Shown piece after piece: positions 11,124 through 21,486 of a DNA stretch of 29,941 nt. Location of the stretch: NCBI GenBank assembly GCA_002224055.1, contig AZLU01000339.1, forward strand, positions 1-29,941, read 5' to 3'. The stretch comes from Pezizomycotina sp. ARF18. Lineage: Eukaryota > Ascomycota. Position numbers and translations under genes: made by a program. The stretch's first letter is position 1; each line of letters begins with the position of its first letter. The notes beneath the pieces are model-generated. The model had not been told where the DNA came from and made no database searches. It worked only from the letters and a program-made list of their open reading frames with translations.

Positions 11124-12891
11124 GGTTGCGAATTGGATTCTTGATATACGGAGTTTAGGTTTGAGTAAAGTCTGAGAGGAAAAGTTAGCTCGAGCTTCGA
11201 AAATGATCGTGATGGATGGTTCGTGTGTTGGAAGCTGAGGATGATCGAAAGTGAGAAGGCAAAGAGCGGACTCTATATATATAGTTACCACAGTTAGAGG
11301 TTTGAGAATGAAGCAATTGGTAAGAGAAACGGTCACAGAGAGCTGTTGGAGAGTAGAAGGTTTAAGTAATCTGATGAAGCGCAGAGTTCTGCTTTGAGTG
11401 ATGCTACAAAATTTTGGTGGAACTGGACGAGGAACGGAAGAACTTTATATACAAGGACGGACAGGAATTCCGGAAGTATCTGGTATACAGCAGTAAATAA
11501 AGCGAATTGAGCTCTAGTAGGTCCAGATCCCCTCCTCCTAACACTATCACAGTTTGATCTCGTCATTTCAAGCTCCGTTACGTCTATCGTCATAACATCT
11601 TCAATATTCTTCTCGATTCTTTTCAACCCACCCGGCTAGGGTTTCGGATGCTGACATACAGTATCCAACCGATGCTACACTATATTTCTAATCAAAAACA
11701 TATCTGTAGATCTGCTCTAGACACAGAGTTTATGCACTGCTATAACTGAAAAAGGGAGGTGGGGTTGGTTAATTTTGTGTAATTGTAAATTCGCAGAAAG
11801 TCAATTGCGCTATGGTCCCACGGGCGGGGTAAAAAAGCAGTAAAAGCTTGAAGAAAGCCAAGTGAAATTTGCATACACTTAGTCCTCAATGAAACGAAGA
11901 AAAGAACGGGATTAGCAAATCCGCCCGGGTGAGTCTCCCGAATTTGGTTAATGTCTGTCATCTTTAGGCGCCAGAAAGCTGTTCTGCCAGACATTAGATC
12001 TCGAGGAAGTGCTCTGATAGCCGCTCAAAATTGGTTAATCATTATTCATACTGCGAACGTGGAAGGTCGAAAACGGCGCAAATCCTGTCAAAATGGATCC
12101 TGTAACGGAGAATATATTAATACCGGGGTGTGGTGCGACCAAGCAGGGGCAAGAGCGTCAGCCGCCTCGTGTGCTCTTCAGGTGAACCCCCCGAAACTCT
12201 AATTAAACCTCTGATTCGTGTAACTCCAATCGGATGTCCGCGAGCCAGCCAGCCTTCTCACGTTTTTTCATGCAAGGATGAGGTATTTTCTCCCCCGACT
12301 CGTTCCAGAAGGTGGGCGCCTACGCCCGAGTCCTCAAAAGAAATTTTTCACCTTCGCTTAACAATCTTCACGCCTAATATAGTGCGGCGTTCGACCTCCT
12401 ACGTTCGACCTTTAAATTCCACGCGGCTTGTTTCGCCTTATAAGGATGGCATTGCTTTCTAATCCATCTTGCAAGTTGCGCCGCGAAAGGAATCCTTCCG
12501 AAAGCAAGGGCGAAAACCCAAAATAGATTTCGTTTGAATAAACGTAAAGTAAAATGCCGAGATTATTCGCAACTATAAAGCTATGCTGGATAATTACGAG
12601 ATATTCCCTGCTTTAATGAAAATAAAAATGAATAAGTGTTTTCTCTTGACCGAAGGATTAAGCCTGTTTTTCGTTTGATCTGTGCCCTGATTTTCTTGTT
12701 CTTTCGTCTTATGGTTCTTTTATCTCTTCTTTAACAAAAATAATAAAATAATAAACCTTTTTTCTTTAGCCCAAGCTTGTATTAGTTTTCCCTTCGAATC
12801 TTTTGATAAAAATAATATGAAAATTTATCCGCCTTTTTTGTTCTTGACCCGTGCTATATTTATACCAAATCTTGAAGGGACTGAAAGCTAA
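11124..12891. other. Intergenic region; promoter of the oxidoreductase, 3' flank of the zinc-knuckle gene
   Basis: No gene I can support. A minus-strand ATG frame at 11994-11740 (84 residues) has no recognisable feature. There is a TATA-like palindrome at 11273-11284. The stretch 12540-12850 is AT-rich and is probably the downstream flank of the zinc-knuckle gene. Confidence 0.5.
11273..11284 (-). promoter_or_regulatory. TATA-like palindrome upstream of the oxidoreductase
   Basis: CTATATATATAG lies 150 bases upstream of the minus-strand ATG at 11123. It is a plausible core promoter element by position only. Confidence 0.35.
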
Positions 12892-15800
12892 TCACCAGCC
12901 GTTGGAGGCAGGAACGGAAGACCTGGCGTCATTGCCCCAAGCCCCAGACTGCTGGACAGCTCCCTTGTTTTCGAACCCACCAGCGCCGTTGTCGTTCTCC
13001 TCAGGAGCGCTAGCAGTGCAGTCCCTGGCAAAGTGGCCCTCTGTAACAAAACTAGTCAGTGAACCCGCTAGATGACAACACTAGCGTAATGCAAAGAGCC
13101 AGCGGAAAACTCAAGGAAAGTGCAAACTTACTCTCGTTGCACTTGTTGCAAGTGACATTCTTGGGGTTGCGAGGCCTCGGGCATTCACGGACTGATGTCC
13201 TTCCTCATTGCAGTTACGGCAGCACTCGCCTTTGGGACAATCGCGCCTCATGTGGCCGTCCTCACCGCAGTTGTTGCAAGTCATAGCTTTCTCCGGCTCG
13301 GGCAGTCAAATTTGGAGTGACCTTTACCACCACTGCGAAGGAGTTAGAACCAATTGAACCCATTGAAAGAATGAAATCGGTAAAGGAAAACAAAAGAAAA
13401 GGGTAGAAGAAAAATAAGTTTGTGGCAGATTAGAGAGACTTACCAGTTGCGGCATTCCTGATCGGGGCAATCCTTTGCAGCATGTCCCAATTTCTCACAC
13501 TAGATTACAGTATTAGTGATAGTAATTATCAAAAAGCGAGTCCCGGAGCTATAGTAAGCAAACATACCTTGCGGCACTGAACATTCTCCATGTTCCTAGG
13601 CTCAGGGCAATCTTTTCCAATGTGGTCAAGGGCACCACAGTTGCGGCAAGCATTAGGATCACGGGGAGCCTTGCGCTCCTTGTCGCAGTCGCGAGCACTA
13701 TTGGAGGTTAGAATATTGAGATCTAGATCTATATCTCACGCAATTAGACACTCACCGATGGCCAACCTCGTTACTAAATGAATCTGTTAGATTGATGTGC
13801 TCAAAAGCTATAATAAAAACCCAGTGAAGATGAAGAAAGACTTACCAATTGACGCATTTGATGATAGGTGTAGCATCCTCTTTAGGAATAACTTCCTGAC
13901 TGTACATAGACATTAGATTAAAGAACTTCATATCTAATGTTCTAGGATGAAGAAAAACTTACGGCAGCTCCTTGAACCGTGTCCTTCTCATGACTATAAT
14001 TGTGGAGATGCGAATGTTAGTTTTTGGAATTAAGAAATTAGAGATTGTGGTAGTGGAAGGAAGCTATACCAGTTGCTGCACCACATGATGAAAGACTCCT
14101 TGACAAATCCAGCGTTACCCAGGCGTTCCATGTTCTCCTCAGGAGTTGCAGGGTAGCGACCATCCTTCGCAAGACGTTTGCGGCGGCCATGGAGACCAGT
14201 CTGGAAAGTGACGACATATTTCTTGTCCTGATTTCCCTGGAGATCAACGACGTTTGAGAAATCTCAATTTCTTTCTCCTGTTGGGTTTATTAGTATCTTG
14301 GTCTCAGTCTTCACAATTGAGGGCATATACAACGAAGGGAAGACATCCAACTTACAACCGCAACCATGATGTATTTGAACCCCTGATCAACAAATGAGGT
14401 CTGAAGCTCCCTGAGAGTTGCCTCTGGGCAGGCCTTGGTGTATATTTTGAAGGCTAGAGATACGTGTTAGTTCTTGTTGAATTACCGGAATAGCACTTAG
14501 ATTATGCTCACCTCTTTGAAGGAATCCAAATCAGACTCATCGCAGGCCGTTTTCATCATATCCCAGGCTTCTTCCAAAGTGGCATCAGCAACGCCGCTCA
14601 TATCCTCTCTCCTTGGAGCAGTGCAGTCCTTGGGAGCATGGCCTTTCTCAAGGCAGTTCCTGCAGGGCTATTGTCAATGGCTAGTAAGTAACGGATCGAG
14701 TTCAGCTTCTCTTAAAATTCGCAGAAAAGATACAACTTACAATTTCAGCTTTCTTGGGGCAATCCTTGGCAACATGTCCCTTTTCATCGCCTCGCGGGTG
14801 GAAAAAGAGAAATGTTAGATCTTCAAGCACGTTAGTAGAACTTATAAGTGGGACTCCAGCTTACAGAAATTGCACTTCTGATCGGGGCAATCAAAAGACT
14901 TGTGTTCCTCGATTTGCAAACTAGGCAAGCGTTAGATGTGTTCGGATTCAAAGAGCTAATTCTATCAAGTTGACGCAGGAAGAAATATGGTAGCAAAAAT
15001 TCGACTGAGAATAGTTTCAAAGTCTTACTTCCACACGGGTTGGGGCAAGCACGGCTGCCGTGACCTAAGAGCAGAAAGGAAAGAAGAAAAATAAATTAGT
15101 TTATGTTTCTTTGTGTGACGACAAAGTTAACCACGGGTTAGACTTACCAGTCTCAGAGCAATTGCGGCAGACCATCTGCGGGCAAGCAGAAGATTGATGA
15201 TCTCCCGAGCAAATCCTGCAAACGACAGGCTCAGTGCAATCTCTAGAGTGATGTCCCTTCTTGGAGCAGTTCCTGCAGACTTGATCGGGGCACTCGGCAG
15301 CACGATGGCCCTCCTTTTCGCAAACACGGCAGGCACCGCTGAATCCGCGGTTACTTTAATGATAAGAAAGCATACTGATTAGTCTTATTTACGAGAACGA
15401 AAGAACGCGTGAGGCAAACACAAGGATAAAGATGCGGGCAAAGCCTGTTCAAAAAATAAAGACGACCAATATAGAACTACAAGTGTCATGAAAAGCCAAA
15501 AACGAGGGTTGAAAAGCAAGGAGAAATGTGGTTGAGAACTTACCCGTCACCACCATCGCCGCCGCCGTTATAGCCATCATCCCCGCCGAAGCCACCACCA
15601 TCTCCCCCATTAACGGTGTTGAAGCCATCATCGTTTCCACTACCTAGAGCCTGGAATGGCTGAAACCCGCCCTCGTCCTGGTTTTCAGTTTTGACAGGCG
15701 AGGAGCCCCAGTCGCCTCCGCCTCCGTCCCCTTCATTGAATGTTAGTATACTATATCAGTGAAACATAGGTACCAAGAGAGAAAAGGAATAGATAAGTGA

Positions 15801-16205
15801 AGACAAGGCTAAAGAATATCAAAATGGTACTACGTTATATAGAAAACAAATAAACAAACAAACACGAAGGTGGAAGCGAAACAAATAGCTAATCTCTGAA
15901 AACTTTGGAAAAGTTATGAAAACACTGAGAAGTCACTTTCAAAAATCGGGCGAAGAGCTAAATCTGGCTGGGAAACAAAGCAGAGTAGTAGTCAGGTACA
16001 ATAAAGAGTTTTTTTTTTTTTTTTTTTTTACGACGCAAACACTCGTAAACTCCACTATTGCTAGTACCAGTTTCGAATGAATATATTGCCAACAATGCAG
16101 AGAAACAAGTGTAGGGAAAGTAAGGATGTTGTGTTGCACAGTAGGAAATACGAGATAGATAAATGAGGACTTACTAGCAGCTGGCGCAGCATCCCATCCA
16201 GACAT
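12892..16205 (-). CDS. CnjB-like zinc-knuckle (CCHC) nucleic-acid-binding protein, 16 exons
   Basis: A probable single-stranded nucleic-acid-binding protein of the CNBP/Gis2 superfamily. Filamentous-fungal relatives are annotated as CnjB-type zinc-knuckle proteins. The ATG at 16205 gives MSGWDAAPAA. Exons, minus strand: 16205-16175, 15730-15544, 15338-15148, 15064-15029, 14920-14865, 14790-14741, 14667-14512, 14453-14356, 14277-14070, 13993-13963, 13899-13846, 13773-13756, 13697-13568, 13499-13444, 13332-13132 and 13040-12892. Product about 550 residues: a Gly/Asp-rich N terminus, seven CCHC knuckles (e.g. CRVCEKEGHRAAEC), a helical linker (LEEAWDMMKTACDES, then PATPEENMERLGNAGF), eight more knuckles (e.g. 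CNNCGEDGHMRRDC, CNKCNEKGHFARDC) and a Gly/Asn-rich tail ending ASNGW. Knuckle 3 (CRICSGDHQSSAC) is one residue short. Single-base breaks occur near 13189, 13301, 13963, 13983, 14250, 14453 and 14910. An in vivo role in RNA or DNA binding is inferred from family only. Confidence 0.9.
16009..16029. repeat. Poly(T) tract in intron 1 of the zinc-knuckle gene
   Basis: Run of 21 T on the plus strand, A21 in the transcript, within intron 1 (16174-15731). Confidence 0.85.
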
Positions 16206-16460
16206 CTTTGATCAAGAATTTGGTTTACTTGGGTTTTACAAAAAGAGTTGTTTCTAAAAAGTAGGCTTGATGATCTGCTTCTTTTGAAGAAGTGGATGAG
16301 TAACCTTTATTAGAAGAGAGCTATTTGTGTAGTAGTTGTAATTTTTGTTTTTGTTTGGTGATTGTTGTTTGTGTTGAGTAGAAGGGGGAAGTTTGTAGGT
16401 TGTAGTTGGGAGTTGGAAGAAGAAAAAGAAAAGAGGTGAGTGGAGGCGAAAAAAAAAACA

Positions 16461-16530
16461 AAAAAAAAAAAAAAAAAAAAAAAAAGACACTTAAGTATTT
16501 TAATAAAGAGCAAACCATTGGGGGGGGGGG
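16461..16530. repeat. Poly(A) and poly(G) tracts
   Basis: A25 at 16461-16485 and G11 at 16520-16530, upstream of the zinc-knuckle gene. Confidence 0.8.
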
Positions 16531-17199
16531 ATTTTTTATTCTTTTTTAACAAAAATAAATAAAATAAAGAGATCCGTAGAACCTCAAAGAATTGTTTGCT
16601 AGATCTTTCTGGTTAATATATATACTTACTTAAGTACATTACACCCTACTTCGTGAGGGTCCCAGACTATACATCATCTTGGATATTTCTAGCAGAAACA
16701 GGCCCTGGCGGTAAACATCATCAGTCGATCGAGGGTAACCACTACGGACTGAGATTGGGCTTGAACTTGACTTCGAGAAACCGCATTATTATTATTATTT
16801 TTATTTTATTTTATTTTATTTTTTTAAAAGAAAAAGAAAAAGAAAAAAGAAACCATCCTAAGGCCTTTTTACCATTCAAAGAACGATAACCCAGGATGGA
16901 GAAAAAGGTCCCACAGAAGCTGAGAGATTTCAAGAAGTGAGAGGCATGATCGTGTAAGTGGTAAGTGATAGACCGCTTCAACTTCTTGCGTCTTTAAAAA
17001 TTTATTCAATATAATTGTTAAGGTAATTCATATCTGGAGGAGGCGGACTAAGCATTTTCTAAGCAACTGTGCGTGGGAAAGATTATTGATGGTATCGACT
17101 CTTTGCCTTTAATTTAATTTTGTCACCTAGAGCGAATTTGGGAGAAATGAGATCTTCTTGGTCTGGGATACCATGGTTTGTTCTCATGTCCTTGCTACG

Positions 17200-17930
17200 C
17201 TATAGGCATCTTATCCTAGCATGAATTGGTATCACAATTCTTAGGGCTGGGGGCTTCCTTGGGAGGCCATACGAGATTCGAAAGCGTATTTCGCCGAAAG
17301 AGTACTCGCCTTGTAAGCTGATTTTTCTACGGGGCACAGAGCCTTTGGGAATAATTTTTCTTTGTGCTAATATGCATCTGCTTTGGAATACTTCGCTCAA
17401 TCAGTACCAACATTCTTTGAATGTCTGTTCTAATCGTACATTGATTTTTGGACAGTTCACTAACTCTAGAACTAGATTGGGAGAAGAGAAGAATGACGCA
17501 GGAAGAACATTACGATGCAAAACAGCAAAAGAAGTAACTCGGTTTGGTACGGTAGTCATCCACATATTTATTTCCAAAGGGTAGCGTGTCGACAAAGATG
17601 ACGTTAATGGTTCCTCGAGGACGATACGGTAACACATATCACGATTCATTTTGAGGGGAGATATGAGCGTGCAGAAACCGTTGGATACGTTTTGCACAAG
17701 CATCAAAACCTTGCTCATCCAACGGATCCAAACTCTCGAATTCTTCTTAAAGAGCTTTGCCTCTGTTTTGGTTTCAAAACATCGAAACGAGAAAAACAAA
17801 TTCATTCTAGTCCAGTGAAGGATTTTCGGGCTCCTCCCGGTGGCCACCCAAGAGCCTCTTGCAAGGGTAACGGTGTATTTGTAAGGAGCTCACGAACTAT
17901 CTTCGGAACCTACTTGTTAGGTTGAGGATA
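17200..17930 (-). pseudogene. Possible unrecognised gene relic
   Basis: Minus-strand reading is unusually open across shifting frames. About 17925-17820 reads VPKIVRELLTNTPLPLQEA and on. About 17750-17660 reads SLDPLDEQGFDACAKRIQRF. The next segment, to about 17560, includes TINVIFVDTLPFGNKYVDDY. One frame, 17847-17200, is broken by only one TGA but starts at GTG. Composition looks protein-like, yet I recognise no family. Several shifts and stops are needed, more than in the clear genes nearby, so it is either a decayed gene or chance. Confidence 0.2.
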
Positions 17931-18638
17931 TTTCTAATCCGGTTTCTTGTCCGTTGTACAGCTCACTGAACAGGAGTCATCCCTTTATGTCTCTCGCTTG
18001 CTGGGAATGGCCTGTGGGCCTGAAGTAGGGCTTGACTAACCGCCTTATCAATTCAGGATCCGAGCTTTCGCCAATGCATGTTAAAACGGACGGGAAAAGG
18101 AAACCACGGCTTAGAAATACGAAAAAAAAAAAGCCATTGCGAATTGATCGAACGCTTTGATGAAAAGTTCTACATTGACAAGCATCTCAGCTCACTAATG
18201 GAGGGTGTTGTGCATGTTTATTGCAGCATCCGAAAGGACCCAGGCCCGATCGAGAGAATTGGTCCCAATCCGGTTTAAACCCGCCACCCCCAGGCTGCAA
18301 TGCCAGGAGGATTTTCATTGGGATTGGTTGAAACTTGAGCTATTTGCGGGTGGACTGCAACTGCTTCAAAGACTCGAAAAAAAAGCTTAACGATCGTATC
18401 TTGAAGAGCTCCGCGGATTCCAGAGCCGAGTTTCCGATATCAAAAAAATACGTTTTTTTTTTTTTTAACGCAAAAGTATTGCCCCGTAGAGAGTGTGGAT
18501 GCCGGAAGGATTCTTGGAGGCAAACTACTAGTATCGATCTTTCAAGGAATCATTTACTTTTCTTCGAAAGCAAGACTAGAAGAACCTTTTTGTTTCCAAT
18601 TAATCAGCTAAATTGGTCGCAAAAGCAAAACTAGCCGA

Positions 18639-18658
18639 CACCGGCGTTGACACCGGTG
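18639..18658. promoter_or_regulatory. GC-rich dyad with CGG-N8-CCG, upstream of the MFS gene
   Basis: CACCGG-CGTTGACA-CCGGTG forms a 6-bp inverted repeat containing CGG (18642-18644) and CCG (18653-18655) spaced by eight bases. Inverted CGG/CCG triplets are the usual binding format of fungal Zn(II)2Cys6 regulators. It sits about 310 bases upstream of the transporter ATG in AT-rich sequence. Function is inferred. Confidence 0.35.
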
Positions 18659-18971
18659 GCTGTTTCTGAAGCCTTTTTTCTTTTTGCAACCTCGATAACG
18701 TAACAGTAATTAGAAACAAGGCCCGTTTTTCTTCTTTTATTTCATCATGACTTATTTTATTTAGCATGAGAAGGGGGTTATTTTTTATAAAGATGAATGC
18801 TGGTTTCGGATTTCGTTCGTTATTTAACGATCGGCTGTCCCGAGTATTCTTTACTTTGGGAACTAAATTTTTTTTTTATTTTTTTTTTTTAATCTTCAAC
18901 AATACGAAAGATCGTCTAATGCGTGTACATCGTGCATTATTATTATTATTATTGGAAGTTCAATAATCAAA

Positions 18972-20557
18972 ATGGGGACTGAAGCTGAATCACCACACTG
19001 TTCGATAAGTTCGATGTCGAGCTCGGGTACGGCCGACATTGAAAAACAAAAGCCCGAGCTGGGCCGTGTCGTAGAGAATCCAAGCGAAGCACCAAGCCGC
19101 CCCCGGATGGTGGTTTGGATGCGTGGCTGAAGGTTCTTGGTGGCCATTGTGTAATATTCAATTCATGGTATGATTTTGATATCATTCCACCTCTCCTTCC
19201 CAAAAATCCCTATATCTCTCTTTTCTTCCCTATCGTCGCGTGGCTGACTAGACCTCTCGATTCTGTAGGGACAAATCAATGTAAGCTTTAGCTCAAATGC
19301 AAAACAACGCTATCCGACTACCCGGTTCACTCACACAGATATGAAAAAAAAAAAAAAAATAGTCATATGGCGTCTGGCAGCCCTTCTACGCCGACTACCT
19401 CAACATGCCGCCGTCCGCATATCTTGGATAGGCAGCATCCAGATATTCCTCCTATTCCTCGTCGGAACTTTCTCCGGCCGCGCGCTCGACGCCGGCCACT
19501 TCCGCTACGTCTTCATCCCGGGGTCCGTCCTGCAGATATTCTGCATCTTCATGACGTCCATTTGCACGAAGTACTGGCAAGTGTTGCTCGTACAAGGTTT
19601 CGGCATGGGACTATCGAACGGCCTGATGTTCTGCCCAACGCTCGCGCTAGTGTCGACGTACTTCCACAGGAACAGGGCGTCCGCGATCGCGTTGGTAGCG
19701 TGCGGTAGCGCAACGGGCGGCATCGTCATGCCACTGATGGTGCAGCACTTGCTGCCGAAGATCGGCTTCGGTTGGACGGTACGCTGCGTCGGGCTCGTGA
19801 TGACCGTCACGATCATTATTGCCAATTTGCTGCTGAAACCGCGGTTACCGCCAAGGAAGGGAGGGCAAATTGTGGATTGGGCTGCCTTCAACGAGGCGCC
19901 GTATACGCTTTACGCCATCGGTACGAAAATACACCCTCGCCTTGCCAAAAAAAAAAAAAAAAAAAAAAAAACTATTGTTGTAGATGTATACTGATCGTTT
20001 TGTTTTAGGTTCAATCCTATTCTTCTTCGGTATCTACTTCGCCTTCTTCTACCTCGGCGCCTACGCCCTAATGATTGGCCTCGACGCGCAACCTCCTTCA
20101 ACCTCCTCATAATAATGAACAGCGTCTCCTTCATCGGTCGCGTGATCCCAAACTACCTCGCCGACCGCATCGGGTGTCTAAACCTCCTCATCCCTCCGTC
20201 TTCTTCACGTCGATAATGGTCTTCGTCTGGACGTCCATAAAAACGACCGGTTCGCTGTACGGCTTCGCCATCGCGTACGGTTTTTTTTCCGCGGGAATAC
20301 AGAGTTTGTTTCCGGCGAGTATGGCGAGCTTGACGGTGGATATGGGGAAGGTGGGGGTTAGGATGGGGATGATTTTCACGCTGGTTAGCTTTACGACGCT
20401 TACGGGACCGCCGATTTGCGGGGCGCTGATACAGGGGTTTGGAGGGAGGTATTTGCATGCGCAGATATTTTCGGGGGTGGTTATAATGTGTGCGGCCGTG
20501 GTAGTGGTTGCGGCGAGGCTTTGCAAGACTGGGCTGGTCCTCAAGGCGAAGGCATAA
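18972..20557 (+). CDS. MFS transporter, monocarboxylate-transporter-like (MCT/MCH type)
   Basis: A 12-helix membrane transporter of the monocarboxylate porter family; the substrate is not predictable. The ATG at 18972 gives a polar cytosolic N terminus. Then comes the family motif PPDGGLDAW before helix 1, restored by adding one C to the run at 19100-19104. Exons: 18972-19167, a microexon 19269-19280, 19363-19920 and 20009-20557. Joined, they give FNSWGQINSYGVWQPFYADY, then ISWIGSIQIFLLFLVGTFSG, GFGMGLSNGLMFCPTLALVS and STYFHRNRASAIALVACGSA, all typical of fungal MCT-like proteins. The second half has NSVSFIGRVIPNYLADRIG and FSAGIQSLFPASMASL, ending VLKAKA. Length is about 440 residues, normal for the family. 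Single-base breaks lie near 19102, 19269, 19418, 20091 and 20193. Introns 2 and 3 carry A16 and A25 tracts. Confidence 0.88.
19344..19359. repeat. Poly(A) tract at the 3' end of MFS intron 2
   Basis: A16 followed directly by the acceptor TAG at 19360-19362, where a pyrimidine tract would be expected. Confidence 0.8.
19947..19971. repeat. Poly(A) tract in MFS intron 3
   Basis: A25 inside the intron 19921-20008. Confidence 0.85.
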
Positions 20558-21002
20558 ACCCTTTTTATACGAATTTAGTGATAATACGAGCATTTTCAGT
20601 GGGAGGTTATCTTTTTGAGTTTTATTCCTGCATATTTAGTTCTTCATTGTATATTCATGGGTTATCTAGTGTATATATTGTTCTTAATCGTTAATTATCG
20701 TCATCATTCATTTACAAAAGTTGTGTTATCATATAACAAAGCAAGGATAAATGTTTTTGCACACACATATATAAGCGTTATTAGTATTATGGATTAAATG
20801 TTATTTCTAATAAATATTAGTATTTCGAAGCAATATGATTCTAGCCTGCGGGTGGGGAACCATGACTTTTGTTTTTCCTAACACTTGAAACTTTTACAAT
20901 GCCTTAAGGACGGAATATATAATACCTCTAAAATATAAAATGGAGGAGAGGGGCAAAAAAGTCGGAAGTGGGACAATATAACATATTATATCCCGAGGCC
21001 CG

Positions 21003-21028
21003 CTATCCCGTAGGTGTATCTAGGATAG
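21003..21028. other. Inverted repeat, 6-bp arms
   Basis: CTATCC (21003-21008) and GGATAG (21023-21028) with a 14-base loop. It is the first clear member of the hairpin cluster that continues to 21185. Confidence 0.3.
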
Positions 21029-21136
21029 AAGAAATTGACTCTAGTAATCAACATGGGCTTCTTTTCTTCGAGAACCCCCTTAAAAAAAAAAAATGCACTG
21101 TCTGAAGACCGTCCAAGGAAAATGAAATCGAAACGT

Positions 21137-21185
21137 ACGACTTGCATGAGTCGTTTATAAAACCAGAGGAATACTTCCTCTGGTT
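21137..21185. other. Two tandem hairpins, the second with perfect 11-bp arms
   Basis: ACGACT-TGCATG-AGTCGT (21137-21154) is followed after six bases by AACCAGAGGAA-TAC-TTCCTCTGGTT (21161-21185), a perfect 11-bp inverted repeat with a 3-base loop. It lies between convergent genes, so a 3'-end, small-RNA or transposon-remnant origin is possible. Confidence 0.5.
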
Positions 21186-21267
21186 GGAGTACAGTCTGTA
21201 AGTTTAGCCTCCCTTTTTTTATGAGCCATTCAAACACGGCGCTGGACCGAACAGAGCAAACGATGGC

Positions 21268-21486
21268 CTAGATATTCGGCCTAGCAGTGATACTTTTCCG
21301 TTGCCAATCCGATGCGCGGCCAAAATTTCGAGGCCAAAACGGCGCAAACAAGCGTCCTGTTAAATATTCGACAACCAGATCCTCGGTATAGCCTCGAGGC
21401 TTATTGAAGTTGTAATACAGTCTCCACTGTACGCAGTAACCGGGCCGATGAAACGATGTTTCTGGCTCATCAGAGGAGCTATTCAT
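21268..21486 (-). CDS. Small hypothetical ORF, unrecognised
   Basis: An ATG-initiated 72-codon frame rich in aromatic and basic residues (e.g. YCVQWRLYYNFNKPRGY, RLFAPFWPRNFGRASDW). The DNA immediately upstream on the same strand is also protein-like in another frame (RIPSYLKRRLKGHGQPTR at about 21565). The ORF may therefore be the end of a longer frame-broken gene or relic. No family recognised. Confidence 0.22.
   Translation of the reverse strand: MNSSSDEPETSFHRPGYCVQWRLYYNFNKPRGYTEDLVVEYLTGRLFAPFWPRNFGRASDWQRKSITARPNI

Larger units (their letters stand above)
16206..18971. other. Intergenic region between divergent zinc-knuckle and MFS genes
   Basis: The first 400 bases are A/T homopolymer-rich and presumably the 5' leader and promoter of the zinc-knuckle gene. 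They carry A25 at 16461-16485 and G11 at 16520-16530. The part at 17200-17930 may hold a gene relic on the minus strand. The part nearest the MFS gene has a GC-rich dyad at 18639-18658 and (TTA)n near 18937-18953. No other gene seen. Confidence 0.5.

Noticed and set aside
11740-11994. 84-codon minus-strand ATG frame
   Set aside because: No recognisable motif, and length is within chance expectation for this base composition.
16921-16970. CTGAGA motif suggestive of a TPP riboswitch
   Set aside because: The other conserved thiamine-pyrophosphate riboswitch segments and the expected stems are absent.
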